Below are positions 55,620 through 64,000 of a stretch of 64,000 nt of DNA, piece by piece. How positions within the stretch are numbered: position 1 is the stretch's first letter; the number at the start of each line of letters is the position of its first letter. The notes beneath the pieces were generated by a model. That model saw nothing but the letters and a program-made list of their open reading frames with translations, ran no database searches and was not told the origin of the DNA. Both the position numbers and the translations under genes were made by a program. This DNA comes from Pseudomonadota bacterium (GTDB lineage Bacteria; Pseudomonadota; Gammaproteobacteria; Burkholderiales; Methylophilaceae): assembly GCA_020053735.1 (NCBI GenBank), contig JAGVMP010000011.1, forward strand, positions 248,001 to 312,000, given 5' to 3'.

Positions 55620-55686
55620 ATTCCCTAATTTTATTTCATACGCCTTCAGAATGCTAAACTCCTAATAATTTATAATTCTGCAAAAT

Positions 55687-57333
55687 ATGCGATTTGACCT
55701 AGATCACGATTGGCAAGGCAATATGTCTACTCCCCGCGCAAAAGTGGGCGAGCGCGCCAAAACACATTTGTTACTCGTGCTATGCGCAGTATGGCTGTGT
55801 ATGGGCTTAGTCGGCCACGCACCGTGGAAGCCATTTGAATCTCATGCCATCAGTAGCATCAAAACCATCCTCGATACAGGCAATTTAATTGCACCTAGCG
55901 CCGCCAGTAATGCGCATATTGCCAACCCACCACTGTATTACTTAAGCGCTGCGGCAATCGCTAAAATACTAAGCCCAATATTGCCTATGCATGACGCCGC
56001 GCGCATTGTCACAGGCTTGTGGATGTTGATTACCTTGTTGATGATAGGCATGACAGGCCGCGAACTATGGGGCAAAGGTTTTGGCCGACAAACCACATTT
56101 GTGTTTATTGGCGCACTCGGCTTGGTGCTTAGCGCACACACCCTTATGCCCGCCGTATCTGCACTCACTGGGCTTGCTAGTAGTTTTTATGCACTCGCGT
56201 TGGCGAAAAGGCGACCTTATCGTGCCAGTGTTTTATTAGGTGCAGGCATGGCAGTGAGCTTTTTATCCACAGGCGTGCAGCCACTTGTGATTATTTTAGC
56301 CACCTGTTTTGCCTTACCATGTTTATTTAGCGCTTGGCGCAATATAAGCTACATCAAAGTTATCTTGCTCGCATTACTAACAGCAAGCCCATTTATTGTG
56401 GGCTGGTCGATATTATGCCTGACCTATTATCCTAATCTATTTCAACATTGGTGGAAGCTGTCATGGTTACAGTTTACGCATAGCAATCATGTATATTTTT
56501 TAAATATTTTGTTATGGTATGCATGGCCTGCATTACCCCTTGCGGCATGGGGATTGTGGCGCTATCGCAGTCAATTAATGCATAAGCCAAGATTCCAACT
56601 CATCATTACTTTTTTTGTGGCCACATGGCTGTTTATCGGATTAGGCTATGATAAAGAAGTATTTGCGTTGCCTTTTTTAGTGCCTCTTACCGCCATGGCA
56701 GGCGGCAGTATTGAAACCTTGAAGCGTGGTACTGCAGGCGCATTGAGCTGGTTTGGCCTGATTTTATTTGGGTTAATGAGTGTTCTAATTTGGCTAGGCT
56801 GGGTAGCCATGCTGACTGGCAACCCAGCCAAAATAAAAGAGCGCTTGGTATTTTTATCTGGCATGCAGCAGCTCAATTTCAATATCATTGCTTTTTCAAT
56901 TGCAGCGGCGCTCACGTTAATTTGGCTGTTTGCGATTTTTCGCTCGCAATTTTCCAACCGCTCTAGTGCTACCAATTGGGCGATTGGCATGACTTGCGTG
57001 TGGACGCTATTGATGACCTTGTGGTTGCCACTCATTGATTCTGCACGCAGCTATCGCACCGTGTTTTCTAGCCTTAGCAAAGCCTTGCCCGCCAATTATG
57101 CGTGCGTAAAAAGCCAAAACTTAGGCAGTGCACAGCGCGACTTACTGCATTACTACACCAATATTAAAACCTTGAGCGCCGAATCTGAACAAGCCTTAAC
57201 TTGCGATATATACTTAATAGAAGATGAAAAAGGTCACGATAAAATTAAACCTAACAGCGACTGGAAATTAATTTGGAGTGGTAAGCGCGTAAGCGAACGG
57301 CGTGAAAGTTTTAGGTTATTCCAACATCATTAA
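55687..57333 (+). CDS. GT39/ArnT-like membrane glycosyltransferase
   Basis: 548 residues with about a dozen hydrophobic helices. The first periplasmic loop APWKPFESHAISSIKTIL and NPPLYYLSAAAIAK match the acidic loop and conserved segment of GT39/GT83-type transferases, which use polyprenyl-phosphate sugars to modify proteins or lipid A. The acceptor and sugar are unknown. Two starts are possible: ATG 55687, or ATG 55723 with AAGG four bases upstream; I keep the longer frame. It stands alone after the rpmE terminator and converges with the tauE-like gene. Confidence 0.75.
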   Translation: MRFDLDHDWQGNMSTPRAKVGERAKTHLLLVLCAVWLCMGLVGHAPWKPFESHAISSIKTILDTGNLIAPSAASNAHIANPPLYYLSAAAIAKILSPILPMHDAARIVTGLWMLITLLMIGMTGRELWGKGFGRQTTFVFIGALGLVLSAHTLMPAVSALTGLASSFYALALAKRRPYRASVLLGAGMAVSFLSTGVQPLVIILATCFALPCLFSAWRNISYIKVILLALLTASPFIVGWSILCLTYYPNLFQHWWKLSWLQFTHSNHVYFLNILLWYAWPALPLAAWGLWRYRSQLMHKPRFQLIITFFVATWLFIGLGYDKEVFALPFLVPLTAMAGGSIETLKRGTAGALSWFGLILFGLMSVLIWLGWVAMLTGNPAKIKERLVFLSGMQQLNFNIIAFSIAAALTLIWLFAIFRSQFSNRSSATNWAIGMTCVWTLLMTLWLPLIDSARSYRTVFSSLSKALPANYACVKSQNLGSAQRDLLHYYTNIKTLSAESEQALTCDIYLIEDEKGHDKIKPNSDWKLIWSGKRVSERRESFRLFQHH

Positions 57334-57352
57334 TCTAACCGGTTGAGTTAAA

Positions 57353-58093
57353 CTAGCCTAGTACCATTTTACTACCTGCAAACACCAGCACCAGCGCTAA
57401 TAATTTTCGAATGGCCGGGTTCGCTAATTTTTTACTACCGTATTCTGCACCAATCAATCCACCTAGCACAGCCGCTAACGCCCAATAAATAAGGCCTGTG
57501 GGCAATATAGGCGCTTTAGTCAAAACGCCGATTAAGCCAGAAATTGAATTCACTAAAATAAATGCAGCCGCTATTCCAGAAATAACTTTGGTTTTTGCCC
57601 AACAAAAATACAACAAGATAGGGCTTAAAAAGATGCCCCCACCCACCCCAGTTAACCCAGAAATAAAACCTAAGCCAGCCCCCAAAGTGAGCAAAATTGA
57701 CTTAGCTACGGGCTTCACATTTACATCGTCAGTTTTATTGGCATTTCTAAATATCGCCCATGCAGCATATAACAAGCATGCGCCTACCAGTGCTTTATAG
57801 GTGTTATTGGGTAAAGTAATTTGTCCGCCTATAAATGCTGCAGGAATGGAAGTGAGTGCAATTGGCCAAAATAACGACCAATTAAACGCACGCACGTGGT
57901 AAAACTTATAAAGCCCTATGGAAGCCACCAGCACGTTTAAGCCCAAGGCAGCAGGCCGCATTTCAGCTGGTGCCATGCTTACCAAAGCAAACACTGCCAA
58001 ATAAGCAGATGCGCCGCCATGCCCTACCGATGAAAAAAGCAAGGCGGCTAAAAAAATCAAAGGCGCGATAATGAGTGCTTCCGACACAAGCAC
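57353..58093 (-). CDS. TauE/SafE family anion permease
   Basis: 246 residues, about seven or eight membrane helices. The two TauE/SafE repeats are visible: SSVGHGGASAYLAVFALVSM near the N-terminus and ISGLTGVGGGIFLSPILLYF in the second half. The family exports or imports sulfite, sulfoacetate or related anions. It follows fdsD after 5 bp on the same strand, so it is co-transcribed with formate dehydrogenase genes. Transport of formate or molybdate-related anions would be speculation. GTG starts at 58093 or 58087 are both possible. Confidence 0.82.
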   Translation of the reverse strand: MLVSEALIIAPLIFLAALLFSSVGHGGASAYLAVFALVSMAPAEMRPAALGLNVLVASIGLYKFYHVRAFNWSLFWPIALTSIPAAFIGGQITLPNNTYKALVGACLLYAAWAIFRNANKTDDVNVKPVAKSILLTLGAGLGFISGLTGVGGGIFLSPILLYFCWAKTKVISGIAAAFILVNSISGLIGVLTKAPILPTGLIYWALAAVLGGLIGAEYGSKKLANPAIRKLLALVLVFAGSKMVLG

Positions 58094-58098
58094 CTGCT

Positions 58099-58317
58099 TT
58101 AAATTTTAAGGTGCTGCGAAATAGCTGTTACAACTTGTGCATGCAAGCCTGCGCCGCTTTCTTCGCTCACATATTTGGCAATTTGTTGGCGCATATCCAG
58201 CGTCCAAAAACGGTTGAGGTGATTGGCAATTTCAATATTAGCTTGCGTTTTATTCGGGTCTGCGCCAAAAAAATCGCCTACTTGGTTTGCCATTTTAATC
58301 AGGGTTTCGTTTTGCAT
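58099..58317 (-). CDS. fdsD: NAD-dependent formate dehydrogenase delta subunit
   Basis: 72 residues. LIKMANQVGDFFGADPNKTQ and IANHLNRFWTLDMRQQIAKY, then GAGLHAQVVTAISQHL match the small FdsD subunit of soluble NAD-linked formate dehydrogenases. FdsD is needed for maturation or stability of the complex. It is the last fds gene, 24 bp after fdhD, in the usual position near the end of the operon. Confidence 0.9.
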   Translation of the reverse strand: MQNETLIKMANQVGDFFGADPNKTQANIEIANHLNRFWTLDMRQQIAKYVSEESGAGLHAQVVTAISQHLKI

Positions 58318-58341
58318 AATTTAACTATTATAGAATTTTAA

Positions 58342-59199
58342 TTAATTTTTAATGCGCTGTGGGTGGGCATAAATCACAAATTGTTCATCCCGCAAAAATC
58401 CTACCAGCGTTACACCATAGGCTTGCGCAATGCGTATGGCCAAACCCGTTGGCGCAGAGATTGCGGCGAGCATATCGTAGCCTGCCAATGCGACTTTTTG
58501 CACCATTTCCACACTGGCACGGCTGGAGGTCAGCACGAATCCATTTTCTTGCTTGGCTGACTTGGCCAATGCGCCAATGAGTTTATCCATGGCATTATGA
58601 CGCCCTACATCTTCACGCAGCATCACAACTTCGCCTTGCATATTCACCCAAGCGCAAGCATGCGTTGCACCTGTAGCTTGCTGCAATACTTGCTGCGTTT
58701 GTAGTGCTTTAAATGCTTTCAGAATACTTGTAGCAGGCACTTTCCCTAGTGATGCGCCAGAAGCCTTATGGATATTGGGCTGCAGGGCATCATTTTTTTC
58801 TCGCACAGGTAAGCGTAGGGCTTGTTCTAGACCTTCTGCGCCACACAAGCCGCAACCCGTACGGCCAGTTAAATTACGGCGCCGCTCTTTTAGCATCGCG
58901 AAAGCATCACTAGCTACTTCTAAGCGCAGTTCGATGCCTTGTGCCTGCGTGACTACTTCGACATCATACAACTCACTTTTGCTTTGCAAAATGCCTTCAC
59001 TGAGTGAAAATCCTAGTGCGAAATCCTCTAAATCTTGCGGGGTGGCTAACATTACCGCGTGCGAGACACCGTTGTAAATTAAAGCAATAGGTACTTCTTC
59101 TGCCACTTTATCTGTTGCTTCGCTACTAACCCCAGCGCGCCAACGCGTGACATTGACCTCGCTTAAAGGCACATCAACAATATATGTCGGCTTTTCCAA
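58342..59199 (-). CDS. fdhD: Formate dehydrogenase sulfurtransferase FdhD
   Basis: 285 residues. The CxxC pair in GRTGCGLCGAEGLEQAL, and FALGFSLSEGIL and VMLREDVGRHNAMDKLIGAL are FdhD hallmarks. FdhD moves sulfur to the molybdenum cofactor of formate dehydrogenase, which is required for activity. It lies 14 bp downstream of fdsA, in the same operon (this place is often called fdsC). Confidence 0.95.
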   Translation of the reverse strand: MEKPTYIVDVPLSEVNVTRWRAGVSSEATDKVAEEVPIALIYNGVSHAVMLATPQDLEDFALGFSLSEGILQSKSELYDVEVVTQAQGIELRLEVASDAFAMLKERRRNLTGRTGCGLCGAEGLEQALRLPVREKNDALQPNIHKASGASLGKVPATSILKAFKALQTQQVLQQATGATHACAWVNMQGEVVMLREDVGRHNAMDKLIGALAKSAKQENGFVLTSSRASVEMVQKVALAGYDMLAAISAPTGLAIRIAQAYGVTLVGFLRDEQFVIYAHPQRIKN

Positions 59200-59213
59200 T
59201 GGCTAAGAGCACG

Positions 59214-62114
59214 CTAGGCAGGCTGCCACACTTGTTTGTCATCGCTTTTATTGGCAAAGGCAATTTGCGCTTCCGCAAAGGTACTGTAATGCTTTTGCCA
59301 ATCAGAAAGCTGATTCACTCGTGTCACTTGCACCGCCGTCACTTTAAATTCGGGGCAATTAGTCGCCCAGTCTGAGTTGTCGGTGGTAATCACGTTAGCA
59401 CCTGATTCTGGGTGATGGAAGGTGGTGTAAATCACGCCTAGTTGTACGCGTTCTGTTAAATTCGCTCGCAACACGGTTTCACCCGCGCGGCTAGTAATGC
59501 CTATCCAGTCGCCTTGCTTAATGCCGCGATCTTCAGCGTCGTGCGGATGAATCTCTACTACGTCTTCTGCATGCCATTCCACATTTTTAGTACGGCGCGT
59601 TTGTGCGCCCACGTTGTATTGGCTCAATATACGGCCAGTTGTCATAATGAGTGGATATTTCGCATTCACTTTTTCGGTTGTGGGTACATACTGAGTGACG
59701 AAAAACTTGCCTTTGCCGCGTACAAACTCATCAATGTGCATGGTCGGCGTACCAGTGGGCGCTTCGTCATTGCAGGGCCACTGGATGCTGCCTAGCTCGT
59801 CCAGTTTTTTGAAACTCACCCCTTTAAATGTCGGCGTCAGCGCGGCGATTTCATCCATAATTTCACTGGCGTGGTTATAGTGCATGGGGTAACCCAGCGC
59901 TTCGGAAAGTTTAGCGGTAATCTCCCAATCTTCTAGCCCATTTTCTCCATTTCCGTTCTTGGGCGCCATCACACGACGCACAGGAGAGATTCTTCTTTCG
60001 GCATTGGTAAATGTACCGCTTTTCTCTAGGAAAGACGCACCTGGGAAAAACACATGTGCGTACATGGCAGTTTCGTTTAAAAATAAATCCTGCACAATCA
60101 CGCACTCCATGCTTTCCAGTGCGTGTGTGACATGCTGTGTATTCGGGTCACTTTGCGCAATATCTTCACCCACGCAATACAGCGCTTTAAAGCGGCCTTC
60201 ACCTGCAAGGTCCAGCATATTGGGGATACGCAAGCCTGGTTCTGGGCTGAGTGGTCTGTCCCAGGCGGCTTCAAATAAGGCCTTAGCGGCTGGGTCAGAC
60301 ACATGACGGTAGCCCGGGTATTCATGCGGCATGCTGCCCATATCGCAACTGCCTTGCACGTTATTCTGGCCACGTAGCGGATTAATACCTACGCCTTCGC
60401 GCCCGACATTGCCGGTGGCCATGGCCAAATTGGCAATGCCCATCACCATAGTAGAACCTTGGCTGTGCTCGGTGACACCTAAACCATAGTAGATAGCGCC
60501 ATTGCCCGCGGTGGCAAATAGGCGCGCAGCTTCGCGCATGGTTTGCGCTTTTACGCCGAGTGTTTCCTCTAAAGCTTCAGGGGAATTTTCTGGCTTGGCC
60601 ACAAAATCGCGCCATGCTTCGTATGAGTCCCACTCACAGCGCTCACGTACAAAATCTTCTTTTACCAAGCCTTCGGTTACCACTACGTGCGCCAATGCAG
60701 AAATTAAGGCCACATTAGTACCAGGGCGCAAATTCAAGTGATAGTCAGCGCGCACATGCGGTGAATTTTCCACTAGATCAATCGCACGTGGGTCGGCAAT
60801 AATCAGCTTAGCGCCCTCGCGCAAGCGGCGTTTCATCTGCGATGCAAACACAGGATGGCCGTCAGTCGGGTTGGCGCCAATGATCATAATCACGTCAGAT
60901 TGCATCACGGAGTCAAAGGTTTGCGTGCCTGCCGATTCGCCTATGGTTTGCTTTAAGCCGTAACCAGTCGGTGAATGACAAACCCGTGCGCAAGTATCCA
61001 CATTATTGGTGCCAAACACGGCGCGCACCAATTTTTGCGTCACATAAACTTCTTCATTGGTGCAACGACTAGAGGTAATGCCGCCCATGGCATCTTTGCC
61101 GTATTTGGCTTCAATGCGTTTAATCTCACTGGCGGCGTAGTTAATCGCCTCATCCCAGCTCACCACTTGCCATTCGTCGTGGATAGTTTTGCGTATCATG
61201 GGGGTAGTAATGCGGTCTTTATGCGTCGCATAGCCCCAAGCGAATCTTCCCTTGACACAGCTATGCCCATGATTAGCACCACCGTCTTTGTTCGGGCTCA
61301 TCCGCACCACTTCTTCGCCCTTCATTTCAGCATTAAAGCTGCAACCCACGCCACAATAGGCGCAAGTGGTGGTGATACTATGCTCTGGCGTACCCGCTTC
61401 AATGACGGTTTTTTCCATCAATGTGGCGGTTGGGCAAGCTTGTACACATGCGCCACAAGACACGCATTCTGACTCCATGAAACTGGAGCCACCTGCCGAT
61501 ACTTTGCTGCCGAAGCCACGACCTTCAATAGTTAGTGCAAATGTGCCTTGCGTTTCTTCGCAAGCACGCACACAGCGGCTACACACGATGCATTTGGAAG
61601 GGTCGAAAGTGAAATATGGATTGGATTCGTCTTTTTCCAGTTTAAGGTGGTTTTCACCCTCATAGCCATAGCGCACTTCGCGTAAACCTACCGCACCGGC
61701 CATGTCTTGTAACTCGCAGTCGCCATTGGCCGCACAAGTTAAACAATCGAGCGGATGGTCAGAAATGTACAACTCCATCACACCACGGCGAACATCGGCT
61801 AATTTCGAGGTTTGCGTATGGACTTTCAACCCTTCCGCGACCGGTGTTGTGCAAGAAGCGGGGTAGCCTTTACGGCCTTCAATCTCCACCAAACAGAGGC
61901 GGCAAGAGCCAAACGGCTCCAATGAATCTGTTGCGCACAATTTTGGCACCGTCACGCCACAAACCTGCGCTGCGTGCATGATGGATGTACCTTCTGGCAC
62001 ACTCACCTCCACGCCATCGATATTCAGCGAGACTTGCTTTTCAGCCACCCGTTTGGGTGTACCAAAATCGGGGGTTGGATGAAACTGCGGGGTTGTATAT
62101 TTAATGTCGTCCAT
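59214..62114 (-). CDS. fdsA: NAD-dependent formate dehydrogenase alpha (catalytic) subunit
   Basis: 966 residues. Order: N-terminal 2Fe-2S domain (VPKLCATDSLEPFGSCRLCL), a His-Cys3 cluster (DCLTCAANGDC), two 4Fe-4S sites (CIVCSRCVRAC and CVSCGACVQAC), then the Mo-bis-MGD domain with CAYCGVGC. The active-site VCHSPTGYGL holds cysteine as metal ligand followed by His, so this is the Cys rather than the selenocysteine type. The C-terminus is the molybdopterin dinucleotide-binding domain (LIMTTGRILSQYNVGAQTRR). It oxidises formate to CO2 in the cytoplasm, passing electrons to FdsB and NAD+. It is 34 bp after fdsB. Confidence 0.97.
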   Translation of the reverse strand: MDDIKYTTPQFHPTPDFGTPKRVAEKQVSLNIDGVEVSVPEGTSIMHAAQVCGVTVPKLCATDSLEPFGSCRLCLVEIEGRKGYPASCTTPVAEGLKVHTQTSKLADVRRGVMELYISDHPLDCLTCAANGDCELQDMAGAVGLREVRYGYEGENHLKLEKDESNPYFTFDPSKCIVCSRCVRACEETQGTFALTIEGRGFGSKVSAGGSSFMESECVSCGACVQACPTATLMEKTVIEAGTPEHSITTTCAYCGVGCSFNAEMKGEEVVRMSPNKDGGANHGHSCVKGRFAWGYATHKDRITTPMIRKTIHDEWQVVSWDEAINYAASEIKRIEAKYGKDAMGGITSSRCTNEEVYVTQKLVRAVFGTNNVDTCARVCHSPTGYGLKQTIGESAGTQTFDSVMQSDVIMIIGANPTDGHPVFASQMKRRLREGAKLIIADPRAIDLVENSPHVRADYHLNLRPGTNVALISALAHVVVTEGLVKEDFVRERCEWDSYEAWRDFVAKPENSPEALEETLGVKAQTMREAARLFATAGNGAIYYGLGVTEHSQGSTMVMGIANLAMATGNVGREGVGINPLRGQNNVQGSCDMGSMPHEYPGYRHVSDPAAKALFEAAWDRPLSPEPGLRIPNMLDLAGEGRFKALYCVGEDIAQSDPNTQHVTHALESMECVIVQDLFLNETAMYAHVFFPGASFLEKSGTFTNAERRISPVRRVMAPKNGNGENGLEDWEITAKLSEALGYPMHYNHASEIMDEIAALTPTFKGVSFKKLDELGSIQWPCNDEAPTGTPTMHIDEFVRGKGKFFVTQYVPTTEKVNAKYPLIMTTGRILSQYNVGAQTRRTKNVEWHAEDVVEIHPHDAEDRGIKQGDWIGITSRAGETVLRANLTERVQLGVIYTTFHHPESGANVITTDNSDWATNCPEFKVTAVQVTRVNQLSDWQKHYSTFAEAQIAFANKSDDKQVWQPA

Positions 62115-62148
62115 CGATATTTCCTTATTTCTGGGCTCTTTTGCCGCC

Positions 62149-63744
62149 TTAAGCGGCAGCTTTCTTTGCCGACTCTATTCCAAAGTCTTCACCAAAATGG
62201 TTAATGGCACTCAACACTGGGTAGGGGGTCATACCGCCCAAGGCGCACAACGAACCATTAATCATGGTATCAGACAAATCGCGCACCAATTGCACCTGCT
62301 TGTCATGTTCTTTAGCATTACCTTTATTCGCAATAATTCGATCAATCACTTCCGCACCGCGTGTACTGCCAATGCGGCACGGTGTGCACTTACCACAGCT
62401 TTCTATGGCACAAAATTCAAATGCATAACGCGCCATTTTGCTCATATCCACGCTGTCATCAAACGCCACAATGCCGCCATGCCCCAGTACCGCCCAAATC
62501 TTGCTAAATTCTTCATAATCTAGTGGTGTATCAAATTGGCTCTCTGGCAAAAACGCGCCCAGTGGTCCGCCCACTTGTACCGCACGAATGGGCCTACCTG
62601 TAGCAGAGCCACCACCAAAATCGTACAACAATTCGCGCAGCGTTGCGCCAAACGCCAGCTCTACCAAGCCAGTTTGCTTAATATTGCCGGCTAACTGAAT
62701 GGGCAGTGTACCGCGCGAACGACCCATACCGTAGTTTTGATAATAGGCTGCACCCTTATCCAAAATAATCGGGATGGTAGCTAGTGATATGACATTATTT
62801 ACCACAGTTGGTTTACCAAATAAACCTTCAATAGCAGGCAGTGGTGGTTTAAACCGCACTTGGCCACGCTTGCCTTCTAAACTTTCCAGCAATGAAGTCT
62901 CTTCACCACAGATGTAAGCGCCTGCAGCACGCCGTACTTCTAAGTTAAATGCGTGTCCAGAACCGCAAATATGATGACCCAAATAACCTGCTTGTTCAGC
63001 TTTGGCAATCGCTTCATTTAAAGTTTTTAGCGCATGCGGATACTCGCTGCGCAGATAAATATAACCCTGATTTGCACCCACAGCGATGCCGGCAATGGTC
63101 ATGCCTTCAATCAGAACAAAAGGGTCGTCTTCCATGATCATGCGGTCAGAATAGGTGCCAGAATCGCCTTCATCCGCGTTGCAGACGATATATTTTTGTT
63201 CGCCTATTGCACCTAACACCGTGTTCCATTTGATGCCGGTGGGGAAAGCCGCACCGCCACGACCACGCAAGCCAGACTCGGTGACCGCTTTGACGATTTC
63301 TGCACTTGTCATTTTCAGCGCGTTTTTCAGGCCTTTGTAGCCATCGTGCGCGATGTAATCATCTAAACAAACAGGGTTAGTAATGCCAGAGCGGGCAAAT
63401 GTTAAACGCTGTTGTTTTTTAAGCCAGCTGATTTCTTCGGTGAAACCTAAATTGAGTGGATGTGCTTTTGCATTTGAAGTTAGATTATTTAAAAAATCTG
63501 CATCAAATAAGCCAGATACATCTTTGGGCTGCACTGGTGCAAACGCCACACGGCCTTGACTGGTTGCTACCTCTACAAACGGCTCTAACCAAAACAAACC
63601 GCGCGAACCGTTCCTCACAAGCTCAATCTCAATGCCGCGCTTGTCAGCTTCTGCTTGTATCGCTTTTGCTGTGCTGTCTGCGCCCAAAGATAATGCTGTC
63701 GAATCACGCGGGACAAAGATTTTAATGGGAAAGCCTGTGACCAT
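62149..63744 (-). CDS. fdsB: NAD-dependent formate dehydrogenase beta (diaphorase) subunit
   Basis: 531 residues, NuoF-like with an N-terminal extension. The FMN/NADH domain has TESGLRGRGGAAFPTGIKW and CNADEGDSGTYSDR, then ICGEETSLLESLEGKRG. The 4Fe-4S site is ESCGKCTPCRIGSTRG. The first ~120 residues look like a NuoE-type thioredoxin fold. It takes electrons from the alpha subunit and reduces NAD+. The start overlaps the fdsG stop by one base (TAATG). Confidence 0.97.
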   Translation of the reverse strand: MVTGFPIKIFVPRDSTALSLGADSTAKAIQAEADKRGIEIELVRNGSRGLFWLEPFVEVATSQGRVAFAPVQPKDVSGLFDADFLNNLTSNAKAHPLNLGFTEEISWLKKQQRLTFARSGITNPVCLDDYIAHDGYKGLKNALKMTSAEIVKAVTESGLRGRGGAAFPTGIKWNTVLGAIGEQKYIVCNADEGDSGTYSDRMIMEDDPFVLIEGMTIAGIAVGANQGYIYLRSEYPHALKTLNEAIAKAEQAGYLGHHICGSGHAFNLEVRRAAGAYICGEETSLLESLEGKRGQVRFKPPLPAIEGLFGKPTVVNNVISLATIPIILDKGAAYYQNYGMGRSRGTLPIQLAGNIKQTGLVELAFGATLRELLYDFGGGSATGRPIRAVQVGGPLGAFLPESQFDTPLDYEEFSKIWAVLGHGGIVAFDDSVDMSKMARYAFEFCAIESCGKCTPCRIGSTRGAEVIDRIIANKGNAKEHDKQVQLVRDLSDTMINGSLCALGGMTPYPVLSAINHFGEDFGIESAKKAAA

Positions 63745-64000
63745 TATGTTGCCCTCGCTTCTGCCACAATTGCCGCTACTTTGTCGGCTGTCATGCGGCC
63801 ATACACATCATCGCCCAACATCACATTGGGTGAACACGCACAATTGCCCAAACAATACACAGGCAACAAGGTCACAGCGCCGTCTTGTGTCGTTTCATGG
63901 TAATCAATTCCCAACGCCGCTTTCACATTCGTCTCCAGCTTTTCGCTACCCATGGCTTGGCAACTTTCTGCGCGGCAAATTTGCAGCACATGCTTGCCTA
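63744..64000 (-). CDS. fdsG: NAD-dependent formate dehydrogenase gamma subunit, C-terminal part (cut by window edge)
   Basis: The frame is open to the window edge, giving about 85 residues of a protein usually near 160. The visible segment has [20 protein letters not shown] and [18 protein letters not shown], the paired cysteines of a NuoE-like 2Fe-2S thioredoxin fold. It passes electrons within the FdsGBA complex. A GTG and an ATG occur at the edge, but the true start lies outside, because the sequence before them (GKH) is also conserved. It is the first gene of fdsGBA-fdhD-fdsD. Confidence 0.93.
   Translation of the reverse strand, partial: GKHVLQICRAESCQAMGSEKLETNVKAALGIDYHETTQDGAVTLLPVYCLGNCACSPNVMLGDDVYGRMTADKVAAIVAEARAT

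Overview
The window reads as the chromosome of a moderately AT-rich betaproteobacterium, most likely a methylotroph of the Methylophilaceae (Methylotenera-like). The grounds are the gene families and neighbourhoods: a complete betaproteobacterial division/cell-wall (dcw) cluster, an argA-argB-nucleotidase-slmA block, a DUF3579 protein, and an NAD-dependent molybdenum formate dehydrogenase locus. The taxon is inferred from content; no database was searched. Almost all of the sequence is ordinary housekeeping DNA. The unusual material sits at gene junctions.

Layout. 1-8.0 kb, minus strand: partial ppc, then ppa, then tkt > gap > pgk > purC > ykvA-like > dedA, a central-carbon run with purC and pgk overlapping by 4 bp. 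8.3-16.3 kb: a secreted BON protein, then minus-strand genes including glutathione reductase, a peroxiredoxin, a Gfo/Idh/MocA oxidoreductase and a thioredoxin-like protein. Two lone nuclease-type genes interrupt this run: an OLD-like ATPase-Toprim and an Mrr-type endonuclease with a long coiled coil. 16.4-21.6 kb, plus strand: rsmE, an argA with an N-terminal XRE helix-turn-helix domain, argB, a HAD pyrimidine nucleotidase, slmA and a small membrane protein. 21.9-45.9 kb, minus strand: mraZ-rsmH-ftsL-ftsI-murE-murF-mraY-murD-ftsW-murG-murC-murB-ddl-ftsQ-ftsA-ftsZ-lpxC, then a small membrane protein, slt, an NDUFA9-like dehydrogenase and cca. Two extra small overlapping reading frames (50 and 56 codons) fill the ftsW/murG and murG/murC junctions. 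46.4-46.8 kb: RNase P RNA (minus). 46.9-47.6 kb: a one-gene cassette (UDG-fold protein) inside a 21-bp inverted repeat. 47.9-57.3 kb: pyrC, rsmI, yraN, a BON lipoprotein, DUF3579, a TlpA-like protein, a 512-residue protein of unknown function, trxA, rho, rpmE and a GT39-like membrane protein. 57.4-64 kb, minus strand: tauE-like, fdsD, fdhD, fdsA, fdsB and partial fdsG, the formate-to-NADH step that would close dissimilatory C1 oxidation.

Non-coding structure is rich. A roughly 240-300-bp composite repeat occurs twice (21.6 and 47.7 kb), with hairpins whose arms differ by compensating changes. An intergenic repeat of about 105-120 bp flanks ddl in inverted orientation, and its hairpin core recurs inside the murG-murC small ORF. 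A GATGCTC..GCAAGCC hairpin family occurs at 1.0 and 8.7 kb. Two coding genes (the HAD nucleotidase and cca) take a start codon or a C-terminus from dispersed repeats. No tRNA, CRISPR array, insertion-sequence transposase or prophage was seen.

Most worth following up: the HTH-NAGS fusion with a palindrome at its start; the ftsW-coupled 50-codon ORF that ends in the same ten residues as FtsW with mostly different codons; the covarying repeat pair; and the inverted-repeat-bounded UDG-like cassette.
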